Source: Burkholderiaceae bacterium (GTDB lineage Bacteria; Pseudomonadota; Gammaproteobacteria; Burkholderiales; Burkholderiaceae_B). Taken from it: a DNA stretch of 34,270 nucleotides. How positions within the stretch are numbered: the stretch's first letter is position 1; each line of letters begins with the position of its first letter. The notes below the pieces were generated by a model, which saw nothing but the letters and a program-made list of their open reading frames with translations, did no database searches and was not told the DNA's origin. The stretch is from contig JAFMCG010000009.1 of the NCBI GenBank assembly GCA_017857895.1, positions 1 through 34,270 of the forward strand, given 5' to 3'. Shown in pieces: positions 16,471 through 26,379 of this stretch. The translations under genes and the position numbers were made by a program.

Positions 16471-16957
16471 ATTTCTCCTCGTTGAGGTTGTAGCTGAAAA
16501 TTGTCTCGCAGCGAACCCCCGCCGTAAATCAGAAAAACGGGGCCAGGATAACAACGCTAAGAGCAGATTAAAAGGACTTACACACTGGTTTTCCTGCGTG
16601 TTGAGATGAATCTTAAGGCATTTCCAACAATTTGCTAGCCTCAACACGCATTTGTCGCATTGTATAGACGCATTTTTACGGAATCGAGCCTTTTCTTGTG
16701 GGGTTTTGACAACACTTGGCGCCTCGAATGAAGCCACCATCAAAATAAACTTGTTTCAGCGGGAACTTTTTCTAGCCTCGAAAAGCGCCAAACCATCACA
16801 AAAGTATCAATCAACCAACCCAGCACTCAAAAGTCGTCCTTCGATCCCAAACCACATGAAGTTTCGCTCTGGCGTGTAGAATGTAATGTTTGTTTCACGT
16901 CCCGCTCGGCGCGTGGTCGCCCCGGTCTGCTAATCCTCGATTTTGGTTGCGCCCTAT
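16471..16957. other. Divergent ompA-gyrA intergenic region
   Basis: 487 bases between the two start codons. It must hold the ompA promoter (minus) and gyrA promoter (plus). It contains a perfect 11-bp inverted repeat in the ompA leader (listed separately) and TAGAAT at 16877-16882, a possible gyrA -10 about 75 bases before the start, without a good -35. No ORF with recognisable coding character is present. Confidence 0.6.
16595..16650. repeat. Perfect 11-bp inverted repeat in the ompA leader
   Basis: TGCGTGTTGAG at 16595-16605 is the exact reverse complement of CTCAACACGCA at 16640-16650, with 34 bases between. It lies 125-180 bases upstream of the ompA start. It could form a long-range mRNA hairpin in the ompA leader or be two half-sites for a regulator; no T-tract follows, so a terminator is unlikely. 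Confidence 0.6.
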
Positions 16958-19633
16958 ATGGATTCCTTCGCCAAGGAAACACTCCCGATATCCTTAGAAG
17001 ACGAGATGCGTCGAAGCTACCTCGATTACGCCATGAGTGTGATCGTAGGCAGAGCACTTCCCGACGTTCGTGATGGTCTTAAACCCGTGCATCGGCGCGT
17101 ATTGTTCGCCATGCATGAACTGAACAACGATTGGAACCGGGCTTATAAAAAGTCGGCTCGTATTGTTGGTGACGTCATTGGTAAGTATCACCCCCACGGT
17201 GATCAAGCAGTCTACGACACCATTGTTCGTATGGCCCAAGACTTTTCATTGCGCTATATGCTTGTAGATGGCCAAGGCAACTTTGGCTCAATCGACGGCG
17301 ACAGTGCTGCTGCCATGCGATACACCGAAATCCGTCTGTCAAAAATTGCGCACGAATTACTGGCCGATATTGACCAAGAAACGGTCGATTTCGGACCCAA
17401 CTACGACGGTAGCGAACACGAGCCATTGCTGCTACCTTCGCGACTACCTAACTTGCTGGTAAACGGCAGTTCAGGCATTGCCGTGGGTATGGCTACTAAC
17501 ATTCCGCCGCACAACTTGGCTGAGGTCATTGACGGTTGCCTACACGCGTTACGTAATCCCGATTGTTCAATTGACGAGCTCATTGAACTGATCAAGGCAC
17601 CAGACTTTCCCACCGGTGGCATTATTTACGGCATGGCGGGTGTACGCGAGGGCTATCGAACCGGTCGTGGTCGCGTCATCATGCGCGCCAAGACGCACTT
17701 TGAAGACATGGAAAAAGGCAACCGCCAATCGATCGTGGTCGATGAGTTGCCATACCAGGTCAATAAAAAGACCTTGCAAGAGCGGATGGCTGAGCTGGTC
17801 AACGAAAAGAAAATCGAAGGCATTTCTGACATCCGTGATGAGTCGGATAAAGACGGGATGCGTTTGGTTATCGAACTCAAGCGCGGCGAAGTGCCCGAAG
17901 TTGTTCTCAATAACCTTTACAAAAACACTCAATTACAAGACACCTTTGGGATGAACTTGGTGGCTTTGGTCGATGGCCAACCACGCTTACTAAACCTCAA
18001 ACAAATGGTGGAGTATTTCTTATTCCACCGCCGCGAAGTTGTCACGCGACGCACAGTATTCCAGTTGCGTAAGGCACGTGAACGTGGCCACGTCTTGGAG
18101 GGCTTGGCCGTTGCGCTTGCGAATATTGACGAATTCATCACCATTATTAAGGCGGCCCCAACACCGCCTGTGGCACGTCAAGCCTTGATGGCGCGTCTTT
18201 GGGACTCTTCCGTGGTGCGAGACATGCTGTCGCGTGCCGACGGCGAGACGGCAGGTGGCCGAGCCGCCTACCGGCCCGAGTCTCTTTCACCAAACTTTGG
18301 TCTGCAGGCCGAGGGACTTTATCGCTTAAGCGACGTGCAGGCTCAAGAAATATTGAACATGCGCTTACAGCGTTTGACTGGGCTTGAGCAGGACAAAATC
18401 GTTAATGAGTACAAGTCTGTCATGGATACCATTTCCGACTTGCTCGACATTCTTGCCAGACCCGAGCGCATCACCACCATCATCTCCGAAGAGCTTGAGG
18501 CGATTCGCGTTGAGTTCTCAACCAATACCAAGGATGCGCGTCGTTCAAGCATCGAACACAACGCCACTGAGCTCTACACCGAAGACCTGATCACCCCAAC
18601 CGATATGGTGGTGACGCTTTCGCATACCGGCTATATCAAGAGCCAACCCCTGTCTGAATATCGATCCCAGCGACGCGGTGGTCGTGGCAAGCAAGCAACG
18701 GCGACCAAAGAAGACGACTGGGTCGACCAGCTCTTTATTGCAAATACACACGATTATCTGCTGTTCTTCTCCGACCGCGGCCGCCTGTACTGGCTCAAAG
18801 TCTGGGAAGTGCCACAAGGCACTCGCACCTCGCGTGGTCGGCCAATCGTCAACATGTTCCCCTTGGTGGATGGTGAAAAAATCACTGTCATCTTGCCGGT
18901 TAAGGCATTTAGTGATGATCAAACCGTTTTCATGGCGACCTCTCGAGGAACGGTTAAAAAGACCCCACTGTCAGATTTTGCAAATCCTCGCAAAGCCGGC
19001 ATCATTGCCGTTAGTCTGGATGAGGGCGACTATCTCATTGGCGCTGAGCTCACAGACGGGCAGCATGATGTCATGTTGTTCTCCAATTCTGGTAAAGCGG
19101 TTCGCTTCCAAGAAAATGATGTACGCCCAATGGGACGCAATGCCCGCGGTGTTCGCGGCATGTCGCTAGAGCCAGACCAAGAAGTCATTGCCATGTTGGT
19201 TGCGCTTGATGAGTCTAAGTCAGTGTTAACTGCGACTGAAAACGGATATGGTAAGCGCACATCAATTGGCGAATATACCCGCCACGGTCGTGGTACCAAA
19301 GGCATGATTGCGATCCAAACATCTGAGCGAAACGGCAAGGTCGTGAGTGCTGTTTTGGTGAGCGAAGCCGATGAAATCATGTTGATCACCACTGGCGGGG
19401 TCTTGGTTCGCACGCGTGTTGACGAAATTCGAGAAATGGGTCGTGCCACACAAGGCGTCACCTTAATTAGCGTTGATGATGGCAGCCGCTTGTCAGGCGT
19501 GCGTCGCGTGGTTGAGCGCGATGCTGACACCAACGGCGATGAGTCACTCGATGGGCTGGACACTCTAGAAGCCTCTGAAACACCCGATGCGAATGACATC
19601 ACGCCACCCGAACCCGGTGACAACGCGTCATGA
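16958..19633 (+). CDS. gyrA: DNA gyrase subunit A
   Basis: It is the DNA-breaking subunit of gyrase, introducing negative supercoils with GyrB. The ATG at 16958 gives the usual [17 protein letters not shown]; a TTG five codons earlier is less likely. Catalytic Tyr122 is in AAMRYTE, and the GyrA box QRRGGRG is at 571-577, followed by the beta-pinwheel C-terminal domain and an acidic tail (from about [12 protein letters not shown]). Total 891 residues. Unusually, the quinolone pocket reads [10 protein letters not shown]: residue 83 is Gln (CAA, 17204-17206), while relatives have Ser or Thr; Asp87 is normal. The stop overlaps serC by 4 bases. No strong ribosome binding site is visible. Confidence 0.98.
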   Translation: MDSFAKETLPISLEDEMRRSYLDYAMSVIVGRALPDVRDGLKPVHRRVLFAMHELNNDWNRAYKKSARIVGDVIGKYHPHGDQAVYDTIVRMAQDFSLRYMLVDGQGNFGSIDGDSAAAMRYTEIRLSKIAHELLADIDQETVDFGPNYDGSEHEPLLLPSRLPNLLVNGSSGIAVGMATNIPPHNLAEVIDGCLHALRNPDCSIDELIELIKAPDFPTGGIIYGMAGVREGYRTGRGRVIMRAKTHFEDMEKGNRQSIVVDELPYQVNKKTLQERMAELVNEKKIEGISDIRDESDKDGMRLVIELKRGEVPEVVLNNLYKNTQLQDTFGMNLVALVDGQPRLLNLKQMVEYFLFHRREVVTRRTVFQLRKARERGHVLEGLAVALANIDEFITIIKAAPTPPVARQALMARLWDSSVVRDMLSRADGETAGGRAAYRPESLSPNFGLQAEGLYRLSDVQAQEILNMRLQRLTGLEQDKIVNEYKSVMDTISDLLDILARPERITTIISEELEAIRVEFSTNTKDARRSSIEHNATELYTEDLITPTDMVVTLSHTGYIKSQPLSEYRSQRRGGRGKQATATKEDDWVDQLFIANTHDYLLFFSDRGRLYWLKVWEVPQGTRTSRGRPIVNMFPLVDGEKITVILPVKAFSDDQTVFMATSRGTVKKTPLSDFANPRKAGIIAVSLDEGDYLIGAELTDGQHDVMLFSNSGKAVRFQENDVRPMGRNARGVRGMSLEPDQEVIAMLVALDESKSVLTATENGYGKRTSIGEYTRHGRGTKGMIAIQTSERNGKVVSAVLVSEADEIMLITTGGVLVRTRVDEIREMGRATQGVTLISVDDGSRLSGVRRVVERDADTNGDESLDGLDTLEASETPDANDITPPEPGDNAS

Positions 19634-20763
19634 TCGCGCGCCCGTGGAACTTCTCGGCGGGTCCTTCAGTATTGCCCGAAGCGGTACTGACCCAAGCCGC
19701 CCATGAAATGCTTGACTGGCATGGCAGTGGTATGTCGGTCATGGAAATGAGCCACCGTGGCTCGGAGTTCACTCAGATCTGCGACGAAGCAGAAGCTGAT
19801 TTGCGTGAACTACTGGGCGTCAGTGACGATTACGCCGTGCTTTTCATGCAAGGTGGTGCCACCGCTGAGAATGCCATCGTGCCACTGAACCTCATCGGGT
19901 GTGGTGGCCAACCGCGCGCCGACTACGTCGTCACTGGCAGCTGGTCGAGCAAATCTTTCAAAGAAGCCAAAAAATATGGTGAAGTATCGCTTGCTGCCAG
20001 CAGCGATAGCGTGCTCAACGATGGCGGCAAGCAATGGAATGCTTTTACTTGGGTTCCCGCAGCCTCTGACTGGCAAGTCCGCCCTGATGCGTCCTACCTT
20101 CACTTGTGCAGCAATGAAACAATCGGTGGCGTTGAGTTGGCGCAGTGGCCCAACCCTGCCGAACTCGACGCACCCGATGTCCCATTGGTCATTGATGCGT
20201 CCTCACACTTCTTATCACGACCGATCGATTTCAGCCACGTCGGCATGCTCTACGCCGGTGCGCAAAAGAACGCTGGACCGGCAGGCGTTACGGTGGTGAT
20301 TGTCCGTCGCGACATGATCGGTCACGCCTTACCGATCTGTCCATCCGCGTTTGACTACGCCAATGTGGCTCGAGAGCGCTCACGTTTTAACACCCCACCC
20401 ACCTACGCCATCTATATTGCTGGTTTGGTGTTCAAGTGGCTATTGTCTCAGGGTGGCTTGGCCAGCATTGAAGCAAAAAACAAACAAAAAGCCGACACGC
20501 TTTACGGCTGTTTGGACCAATCATCGTTCTACCAAACACCTGTTCACCCGGCTTACCGGTCCCGAATGAATGTGCCTTTCTTTCTAGCAGATCCTGACTT
20601 AGACGCCACCTTTTTAAAAGGCGCAAAGGCCGCTGGCTTGCATCAACTCAAAGGCCATAAGACGGTGGGTGGTATGCGAGCCTCTATTTATAATGCCATG
20701 ACGCTTGAGGGCGTGTTGGCCTTAACCGACTATCTCAAATCGTTCGAACGCGAGCATGAATAA
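19630..20763 (+). CDS. serC: Phosphoserine aminotransferase
   Basis: It is a PLP enzyme converting 3-phosphohydroxypyruvate to phosphoserine for serine synthesis, and it also acts in the pyridoxal pathway. The start [16 protein letters not shown] is family-typical, PLP lysine is Lys213 in [13 protein letters not shown], and SHRGSEF carries the substrate arginine. 377 residues. Its ATG overlaps the gyrA TGA and its 3' end overlaps pheA by 8 bases, so it is translated in a chain with both. The serC-pheA-hisC-tyrA-aroA-cmk order is the known mixed-function supraoperon. Confidence 0.96.
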   Translation: MIARPWNFSAGPSVLPEAVLTQAAHEMLDWHGSGMSVMEMSHRGSEFTQICDEAEADLRELLGVSDDYAVLFMQGGATAENAIVPLNLIGCGGQPRADYVVTGSWSSKSFKEAKKYGEVSLAASSDSVLNDGGKQWNAFTWVPAASDWQVRPDASYLHLCSNETIGGVELAQWPNPAELDAPDVPLVIDASSHFLSRPIDFSHVGMLYAGAQKNAGPAGVTVVIVRRDMIGHALPICPSAFDYANVARERSRFNTPPTYAIYIAGLVFKWLLSQGGLASIEAKNKQKADTLYGCLDQSSFYQTPVHPAYRSRMNVPFFLADPDLDATFLKGAKAAGLHQLKGHKTVGGMRASIYNAMTLEGVLALTDYLKSFEREHE

Positions 20764-21841
20764 AGAACTTCAAAATAAGCTGCAGCCCTTACGCGAAAAA
20801 ATTGATCGCCTAGATCTCGAAATCTTAGGCCTGATCAATGAGCGTGCCAAAACCGCACAGGCCGTGGGCGACCTGAAGCACGAACATCATGCCCAAGGGC
20901 CTGTCTTTCGGCCAGAACGTGAAGCACAAGTGATTCGCACACTGCAAGCCCAAAACCCAGGGCCAGTCACCACACCAGGCGTTCAAGCCATCTGGTCGCA
21001 AATCATTTCAGTGTGCCGCGGTCTCGAACAAGATATCCGCGTGGCCTACTTGGGACCAACGGGGTCGTTTTCTGAGCAAGCTGCCTTCGAGTACATGGGT
21101 CAAGCCATAACCGGTGTGCCTTGCCCTAACTTTGAGGAAGTCTTTCGTACCATCGAATCGCAAGGCGCTCACGTGGGTATCGTACCTGTTGAAAACTCGA
21201 CCGAAGGGGCGGTCAATCGAACGCTAGATCTATTGCTAAACACGCCGCTGCGGATTGTGGGCGAACACTCTATTTTGATTCGGCACTGCTTGCTAAGCCA
21301 GTCTGGCGACATGGGTGGCGTGACCCGCGTACTGGCCCATCCTCAAGCATTGGCACAATGCCAGCACTGGCTTGGCATGAACCATCCCACCTTGGCGCGT
21401 GAGCCAGTGGCAAGTAATGCTGAGGCCGCCCGCATCGCCGCTTCAGATCCAACGGTCGCTGCCATTGCCAGCGACATCGCCGCGCGGGCATGGGGCCTAA
21501 CCATTGTGGCTGAAGGCATTCAAGACGACCCACTAAACAGAACGCGTTTCTTGGCTGTCGGTTCAATCGAAACCTTGCCCAGTGGGCATGACAAAACCAG
21601 CCTCATCTTGGCGGTTCCAAACGAGGCCGGCGCGGTCTACAAAATGTTGGCGCCGCTATCAGACAATGGCGTTTCGATGACGCGCTTTGAGTCACGTCCA
21701 GCCCGCACAGGGCAGTGGGAATACCATTTTTACGTTGACGTCGAAGGCCATCAGCACGAACCTGCTGTGGCCCTGGCACTTGAGCAGTTGCGTGAGCGCT
21801 GTGCCTTCCTAAAAATTCTGGGTTCCTACCCAAGACAGTAA
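20756..21841 (+). CDS. pheA: Bifunctional chorismate mutase/prephenate dehydratase (P-protein)
   Basis: It makes phenylpyruvate from chorismate in two steps for phenylalanine synthesis. Domain order: an AroQ-type chorismate mutase (about 1-90, [19 protein letters not shown]), a prephenate dehydratase ([36 protein letters not shown], and the catalytic TRF in [10 protein letters not shown]), then an ACT domain with the phenylalanine-binding [17 protein letters not shown]. 361 residues, normal. Feedback inhibition by Phe is expected from the intact ACT domain. Confidence 0.97.
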   Translation: MNKELQNKLQPLREKIDRLDLEILGLINERAKTAQAVGDLKHEHHAQGPVFRPEREAQVIRTLQAQNPGPVTTPGVQAIWSQIISVCRGLEQDIRVAYLGPTGSFSEQAAFEYMGQAITGVPCPNFEEVFRTIESQGAHVGIVPVENSTEGAVNRTLDLLLNTPLRIVGEHSILIRHCLLSQSGDMGGVTRVLAHPQALAQCQHWLGMNHPTLAREPVASNAEAARIAASDPTVAAIASDIAARAWGLTIVAEGIQDDPLNRTRFLAVGSIETLPSGHDKTSLILAVPNEAGAVYKMLAPLSDNGVSMTRFESRPARTGQWEYHFYVDVEGHQHEPAVALALEQLRERCAFLKILGSYPRQ

Positions 21842-21854
21842 GAACGAGACAGAC

Positions 21855-22991
21855 ATGAGCGATCAAGCTAAAACCCTCGTGGCCCCCGTCCACATCAAAG
21901 ACATCCAACCTTACGTACCAGGCAAGCCGATTGAAGACTTGGTGCGCGAGCTCGGTCTTGATCCCGCGAAGGTGGTTAAGTTAGCTTCTAATGAAAACCC
22001 ACTTGGCATGTCGTCAGCAGCCAAAAAGGCAATCGAAGCCTCTCTTGCGGGGCTCGAGCGCTACCCCGATCCGGGCGGCTATCACTTAAAACAAGCCATC
22101 TCGAAACGGTTTGATGTGCCTGCTGACTGGATCACGATTGGCAACGGCTCCAACGACATACTAGAGCTCGCTGGCATGGCGCTGCTTGAGCCTGGTTATT
22201 CGGCCGTCTATTCACAGTACGCCTTTGTGGTGTATCGCCTCGCCACACAAGCCCGGGGTGCGCAGCACATCGTTGTTCCTGCCAGCGAGTTTGGGCACGA
22301 TTTGGACGGCATGCTAGAAGCCATTGCCCCCAACACCCGTTTGGTTTTTATCGCCAACCCCAACAATCCAACCGGCACCTTTCTGTCAAATGCGGCTGTG
22401 ACTCGCTTTTTAGAGTCTGTTGAGCAGCGCCATGGCACCTCTGTGACGGTGGTGCTCGATGAAGCCTACAACGAATATCTGCCCGCATCAGATCGCGTTG
22501 ACAGCATCGCATTGGTCAAACGATTTGCCAATTTGGTGGTTTCGCGCAGTTTCTCTAAGGCTTACGGCCTCGCGGGTCTTAGGGTCGGTTATGGCATCAC
22601 GCAACCTGTTCTGACCCAATTGATGGCACGCGTGCGCCAACCCTTTAACGTCAACACACTGGCACAAGCCGCGGCTACCGCGGCTTTGTTTGATGATGTG
22701 TTTTTGGCTAAAAGTGCTGCGGTCAATGATGCCGGTAAGCAGCAGCTTCAATCGGCGCTAGACCAGATGGGCCTGACTTACGTGCCAAGCTTTGCCAATT
22801 TTGTGCTGGTGAAATTTGACGACGCACCGGGCGTTAATCAAGCGCTGCTAAAGCGTGGCGTGATTGTGCGCCCAGTGCCCTCTGACGGCTTGCCCGATTG
22901 GCTGCGAGTGTCGATTGGGCTTGAGCACGAAAACGCCCGTTTCATCGAAGCACTCAAAGCGATTTTGGCTGAGCGAACGGAATTGGCATGA
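21855..22991 (+). CDS. hisC: Histidinol-phosphate / aromatic aminotransferase (HisC paralogue)
   Basis: It is a fold-type I PLP aminotransferase. KLASNENPLGMS (42-53), ANPNNPTGT (168-176), DEAYNEY, PLP Lys235 in SRSFSKAYGLAGLRVGYG, and the C-terminal LRVSIGLEHEN are typical of HisC. 378 residues, slightly long. Because it sits between pheA and tyrA, it may transaminate phenylpyruvate and hydroxyphenylpyruvate as well as histidinol phosphate; that is inference from context. It starts 13 bases after pheA and overlaps tyrA by 4 bases. Confidence 0.93.
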   Translation: MSDQAKTLVAPVHIKDIQPYVPGKPIEDLVRELGLDPAKVVKLASNENPLGMSSAAKKAIEASLAGLERYPDPGGYHLKQAISKRFDVPADWITIGNGSNDILELAGMALLEPGYSAVYSQYAFVVYRLATQARGAQHIVVPASEFGHDLDGMLEAIAPNTRLVFIANPNNPTGTFLSNAAVTRFLESVEQRHGTSVTVVLDEAYNEYLPASDRVDSIALVKRFANLVVSRSFSKAYGLAGLRVGYGITQPVLTQLMARVRQPFNVNTLAQAAATAALFDDVFLAKSAAVNDAGKQQLQSALDQMGLTYVPSFANFVLVKFDDAPGVNQALLKRGVIVRPVPSDGLPDWLRVSIGLEHENARFIEALKAILAERTELA

Positions 22992-23902
22992 CCACTGAGC
23001 AGACTGGCTTTCGAATCGGCACGCTTGCCATCGTCGGTGTCGGTCTAATCGGTGGTTCCTTTGCTTTAGCGCTCAAGAAAGCGGGTGTGGTCAATGAAGT
23101 CATTGGTGTGGGCAGGCGCCCTGCCACACTGGAGCACGCGCAAGCACTCGGGGTGATCGACCGAGCGGCTTCTTTTGAGGAAGCTGCGGGCTGCGCCGAC
23201 TTGATCATGATCTCGGCTCCTGTGGGTGCATTTGAGGCCATCTTTGCGGCGCTGGCACCAAACTTGAATCCCCGTGCGCGTATCACTGACGGCGGTAGTA
23301 CCAAAGGCAACGTGGTGGCGGCGGCCCGTCGAGCATTGGGCACCAAAGTCGCTCAGTTTATTCCTGCCCACCCCGTGGCTGGCTCGCACGAATCCGGTCC
23401 ACAAGCGGCTCGTGCAGACCTGTATCTCAATCGCCAAGTGGTGATTTGCCCATTAGCGGAGAATCAATCCAACGATGTGTCGTACGTCCGAGATGCATGG
23501 CTGGCCTGTGGCGCTGACTTAAAAACGCTCGATGTCACCGTACACGATGAAGTATTGGCCTCTATCAGCCACCTACCACACTGGTTGGCCAGTTTGTACG
23601 TGGCTCACGTGGCCAAGCAATCCAACGCCCCCACTTGTTTGGCCATGGCTGGTGCCGGATTTGGTGACTTTTCTCGTATCGCGCAAGGTTCTGAAGAAAT
23701 GTGGCGCGATATTTTTGCGGCCAACCGTGAGGCGATGCTGCGGCAAATCAGTGACCTGCATACCCTTCTGAATCAAGCCGAGTTGGCCTTGCGTACCGAT
23801 AACATGGCCTGGATCGAGAACATGCTCTCAGAAAGCGCACAAATCAGACGTCAGTGGGGTGAGGGTGTTTTTAGTGAGGGCAAATGGCATGACCCCGCTT
23901 GA
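22988..23902 (+). CDS. tyrA: Prephenate/arogenate dehydrogenase
   Basis: It performs the NAD(P)-dependent oxidative decarboxylation on the way to tyrosine. The Rossmann loop is [15 protein letters not shown] (from residue 15). Family motifs are [36 protein letters not shown] and [19 protein letters not shown]. 304 residues; no fused mutase or ACT domain. The 3' end overlaps the chosen aroA start by 14 bases. Confidence 0.95.
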   Translation: MTTEQTGFRIGTLAIVGVGLIGGSFALALKKAGVVNEVIGVGRRPATLEHAQALGVIDRAASFEEAAGCADLIMISAPVGAFEAIFAALAPNLNPRARITDGGSTKGNVVAAARRALGTKVAQFIPAHPVAGSHESGPQAARADLYLNRQVVICPLAENQSNDVSYVRDAWLACGADLKTLDVTVHDEVLASISHLPHWLASLYVAHVAKQSNAPTCLAMAGAGFGDFSRIAQGSEEMWRDIFAANREAMLRQISDLHTLLNQAELALRTDNMAWIENMLSESAQIRRQWGEGVFSEGKWHDPA

Positions 23903-25217
23903 TCGTTTGACCCTAATGCCAGCACACCGTGCGAGCGGCCAAATCAGCTTACCCGGCTCAAAAAGCATTTCCAATCGCGTGCTGCTGTTAAGCGCCCTAT
24001 GCACGGGCACAACCCGTGTTGATGGTGTTCTGCATTCAGACGATACCAGCGTCATGCTTGAAGCGCTTCAGACGCTAGGTGTGTCAATCGAGCATGTGGG
24101 TGAATACTCGGTGCGAATCACGAGCCCTGGCCTTTTTACCAACAAGAAAGCGACTTTGTTTTTGGGTAACGCTGGGACAGCATTTCGCCCCCTGACCGCT
24201 GCCCTGGCTTTTGCCGGTGGCGATTACGAGCTCAGTGGTGTGGCCCGTATGCACGAGCGACCGATTGGTGATCTTGTTGACGCGCTAGTGGCACTCGGTG
24301 CGCGCATCGAATACTTGGGTAATGCGGGTTATCCGCCTTTGGCTATCAGTGCTTCAAAAGCGTCTGGTCACCGTGTCCAAGTCAACGGTACGGTCTCAAG
24401 TCAGTTCTTGACTGCTTTGTTAATGGCTTCACCACTCATCGTGGCCCAATCTGGTCAAGACCTCACCATTGCGGTGATGGGTGAACTGATTTCCAAACCC
24501 TACATCAACATCACGATAAACTTAATGGCGCGCTTCGGTGTCCGAGTCACCGCACTTGAAGATGCGGCAGGCAGCCTGTCTTTTCATATAGACCGAAACG
24601 CTCATTTCACCTCACCGGGCAATATGGCCGTTGAAGGTGATGCCTCTTCAGCCTCATATTTTCTGGCTCTTGGCCTCATTGGCAAGGGGCCAGTTAGCGT
24701 ACACGGCATAGACCTTGACAGCATTCAGGGCGACGTTCAGTTTGTCGACACCCTCACCCACATGGGCGCCACCGCGACTTACGGGTCTCAAATGATTACC
24801 GTTAGTGGCCGAGCCGTTTCAAGTGGTGAGCGACTTCATGCTTTTGACCAAGACTTTAATTTGATCCCCGATGCGGCCATGACAGCAGCGGTGTTGGCGA
24901 TTTATGCTGATGGACCCTGCACTTTGCGCAACATCGGTAGTTGGCGAGTCAAAGAAACTGATCGCATTCACGCCATGGTGACGGAATTGCGCAAACTCGG
25001 TGCTGAGGTTAGCGCCGGCGACGATTGGCTGACCATTCACCCAATCGCCAGCGATGCTTGGCGACCCGCAGCCATCCACACCTACGATGATCACCGCATG
25101 GCCATGTGCTTTTCTCTGGCTGCATTTGGGCCGGTGCCTGTCACCATTGAAGACCCCGGCTGCGTGGCCAAGACCTTTCCAGACTATTTTGACCAATATC
25201 ACCGCCTCGTCACATGA
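23889..25217 (+). CDS. aroA: 3-phosphoshikimate 1-carboxyvinyltransferase (EPSP synthase)
   Basis: It joins shikimate-3-phosphate and PEP in the step before chorismate; it is the glyphosate target. The ATG at 23889 ([17 protein letters not shown]) has GAGG 9 bases upstream; a frame extension to 23859 lies deeper in tyrA. Motifs are [35 protein letters not shown], the PEP-site [11 protein letters not shown], and [12 protein letters not shown]. The active-site [11 protein letters not shown] has Gly/Ala as in class I enzymes, predicted glyphosate-sensitive. 442 residues. It ends in ATGA with cmk. Confidence 0.96.
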   Translation: MTPLDRLTLMPAHRASGQISLPGSKSISNRVLLLSALCTGTTRVDGVLHSDDTSVMLEALQTLGVSIEHVGEYSVRITSPGLFTNKKATLFLGNAGTAFRPLTAALAFAGGDYELSGVARMHERPIGDLVDALVALGARIEYLGNAGYPPLAISASKASGHRVQVNGTVSSQFLTALLMASPLIVAQSGQDLTIAVMGELISKPYINITINLMARFGVRVTALEDAAGSLSFHIDRNAHFTSPGNMAVEGDASSASYFLALGLIGKGPVSVHGIDLDSIQGDVQFVDTLTHMGATATYGSQMITVSGRAVSSGERLHAFDQDFNLIPDAAMTAAVLAIYADGPCTLRNIGSWRVKETDRIHAMVTELRKLGAEVSAGDDWLTIHPIASDAWRPAAIHTYDDHRMAMCFSLAAFGPVPVTIEDPGCVAKTFPDYFDQYHRLVT

Positions 25218-25906
25218 TCAAACCGCCTAATTTAGTGCCTGTTATTGCCATTGACGGTCCCACCGCTTCGGGTAAAGGCACCATTGCCCAGCGTGTTGCT
25301 TTGGCTTTGGGTTGGCACGTCCTAGACAGTGGTGCGCTTTACCGATTGGCGGCTTGGTTGGTTTTGGATCGCAATGCGGATGCCAACGACATCGATCAGG
25401 TGGCGCTATTGGCGCGACGGATGGATGTGAAGTTCGAGGGCACCCAGACATTCATGTCAGGCGTTGATGTGACAGAATTAATCCGCCAAGAGCATGTCGG
25501 CAACTTGGCGTCTCGCTTAGCACCTCACGCAGCACTACGAGAGGCTTTGCTTGATCGCCAGCGTGCTTTTAGAGTGCTTCCTGGCTTGGTTGCAGACGGT
25601 CGCGACATGGGGACGGTGGTTTTTCCTGATGCGCCATTGAAGATATTTTTAACAGCTGATGTCCACGCGCGCACAGCGCGCCGGTGCCACCAGTTAAGAG
25701 AACGCGGTGAGTTTCCCGATGAAAAAGCCGTTTTCCTTGACCTACAAATGCGCGACGAACGCGACATGCAACGCACAGTTGCCCCTTTGAAACCGGCCGT
25801 CGATGCCCATGCTTTGGATTCATCAACGCTCACGGTTGATCAAACTGTTGATCACGTGCTTGCTCTCTGGCGCGCCTTGCCAGCAAATCTCATTGGCAAA
25901 AACTAA
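25214..25906 (+). CDS. cmk: Cytidylate kinase
   Basis: It phosphorylates CMP and dCMP with ATP. The P-loop is [10 protein letters not shown] (14-23), with the substrate region [25 protein letters not shown], and the lid [11 protein letters not shown]. 230 residues. It is the last gene of the supraoperon. In most proteobacteria rpsA follows; here a solitary hicB-like gene and gph follow, and no terminator is obvious. Confidence 0.95.
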   Translation: MIKPPNLVPVIAIDGPTASGKGTIAQRVALALGWHVLDSGALYRLAAWLVLDRNADANDIDQVALLARRMDVKFEGTQTFMSGVDVTELIRQEHVGNLASRLAPHAALREALLDRQRAFRVLPGLVADGRDMGTVVFPDAPLKIFLTADVHARTARRCHQLRERGEFPDEKAVFLDLQMRDERDMQRTVAPLKPAVDAHALDSSTLTVDQTVDHVLALWRALPANLIGKN

Positions 25907-25920
25907 GCATTTATTATAAG
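25893..25920 (+). promoter_or_regulatory. Candidate sigma-70 promoter for the hicB-like gene
   Basis: TTGGCA at 25893-25898 and TATAAG at 25915-25920 are spaced by 16 bases. The -35 lies in the last codons of cmk. Transcription would begin near 25927, at the left arm of an inverted repeat, giving hicB a short leader independent of the supraoperon. Found by eye, not tested. Confidence 0.5.
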
Positions 25921-25926
25921 ATAGTT

Positions 25927-25954
25927 GCCTTTTTGATAACAAATGACAAAAGGC
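25927..25954. repeat. Inverted repeat over the hicB transcription start, possible operator
   Basis: GCCTTTT at 25927-25933 and AAAAGGC at 25948-25954 form a 7-bp perfect inverted repeat with a 14-base spacer, ending 11 bases before the hicB ATG. HicB-type and other ribbon-helix-helix antitoxins usually repress their own promoter through such sites. A weak terminator for the cmk transcript is an alternative; the trailing sequence TTTGCTT is not a strong T-tract. Confidence 0.45.
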
Positions 25955-25965
25955 TTTGCTTAACC

Positions 25966-26334
25966 ATGAAATCCACCCTCCTGTTCCACAAGGGCTATTA
26001 CGGCTCGATCGAACCCTCTTTGTCTGAGGGCGTGTTGCGTGGCCGCGCACTTTTTATCAACCAAGACGTCACCTATGAAGCGCTGACCGTTAGCGACTTA
26101 CAACCTGCTTTTGAGGCAGCAATTGTGAACTACCTAAAAAGCTGTGAGGCAGACAAGCGCGCCCCTGAACGCCCTTTCAGAGGTCAGTTCAACGTGCGTG
26201 TCGCACCGAACCTACACAAATCGGCGGCTTTGCGAGCCCGACAAGAAAAAACCTCATTGAACACCATTGTGGTCAATGCTTTGCAACATTACCTGAGCAC
26301 AAACCACAACGAGGTGGCGGCACAAGGCCGCTAA
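25966..26334 (+). CDS. HicB-family antitoxin-like protein, solitary
   Basis: 122 residues from the ATG at 25966. The N-terminal half (YYGSIEPSLSEGVLRGRALF, TYEALTVSDLQPAFEAAIVNY) matches the degenerate RNase H-like fold of HicB antitoxins. The C-terminal part (GQFNVRVAPNLHKSAALRA, then RQEKTSLNTIVVNALQHYL) looks like the ribbon-helix-helix DNA-binding domain of the RHH-type HicB family. No hicA toxin is present on either side (gaps of 59 and 45 bases), so it is either an orphan antitoxin or a stand-alone regulator. It lies between cmk and gph, at one junction of the inferred inversion. Confidence 0.8.
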   Translation: MKSTLLFHKGYYGSIEPSLSEGVLRGRALFINQDVTYEALTVSDLQPAFEAAIVNYLKSCEADKRAPERPFRGQFNVRVAPNLHKSAALRARQEKTSLNTIVVNALQHYLSTNHNEVAAQGR

Positions 26335-26379
26335 ACCGTACAATCGGCGTTGATTGTTTTAACCCTTGAGGCGAGTTCG

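Noticed and set aside
19030-19623. 197-codon frame antisense to gyrA
   Set aside because: Ser/Pro/Arg-rich shadow of the gyrA C-terminal region; gyrA is intact and clearly coding on the other strand.
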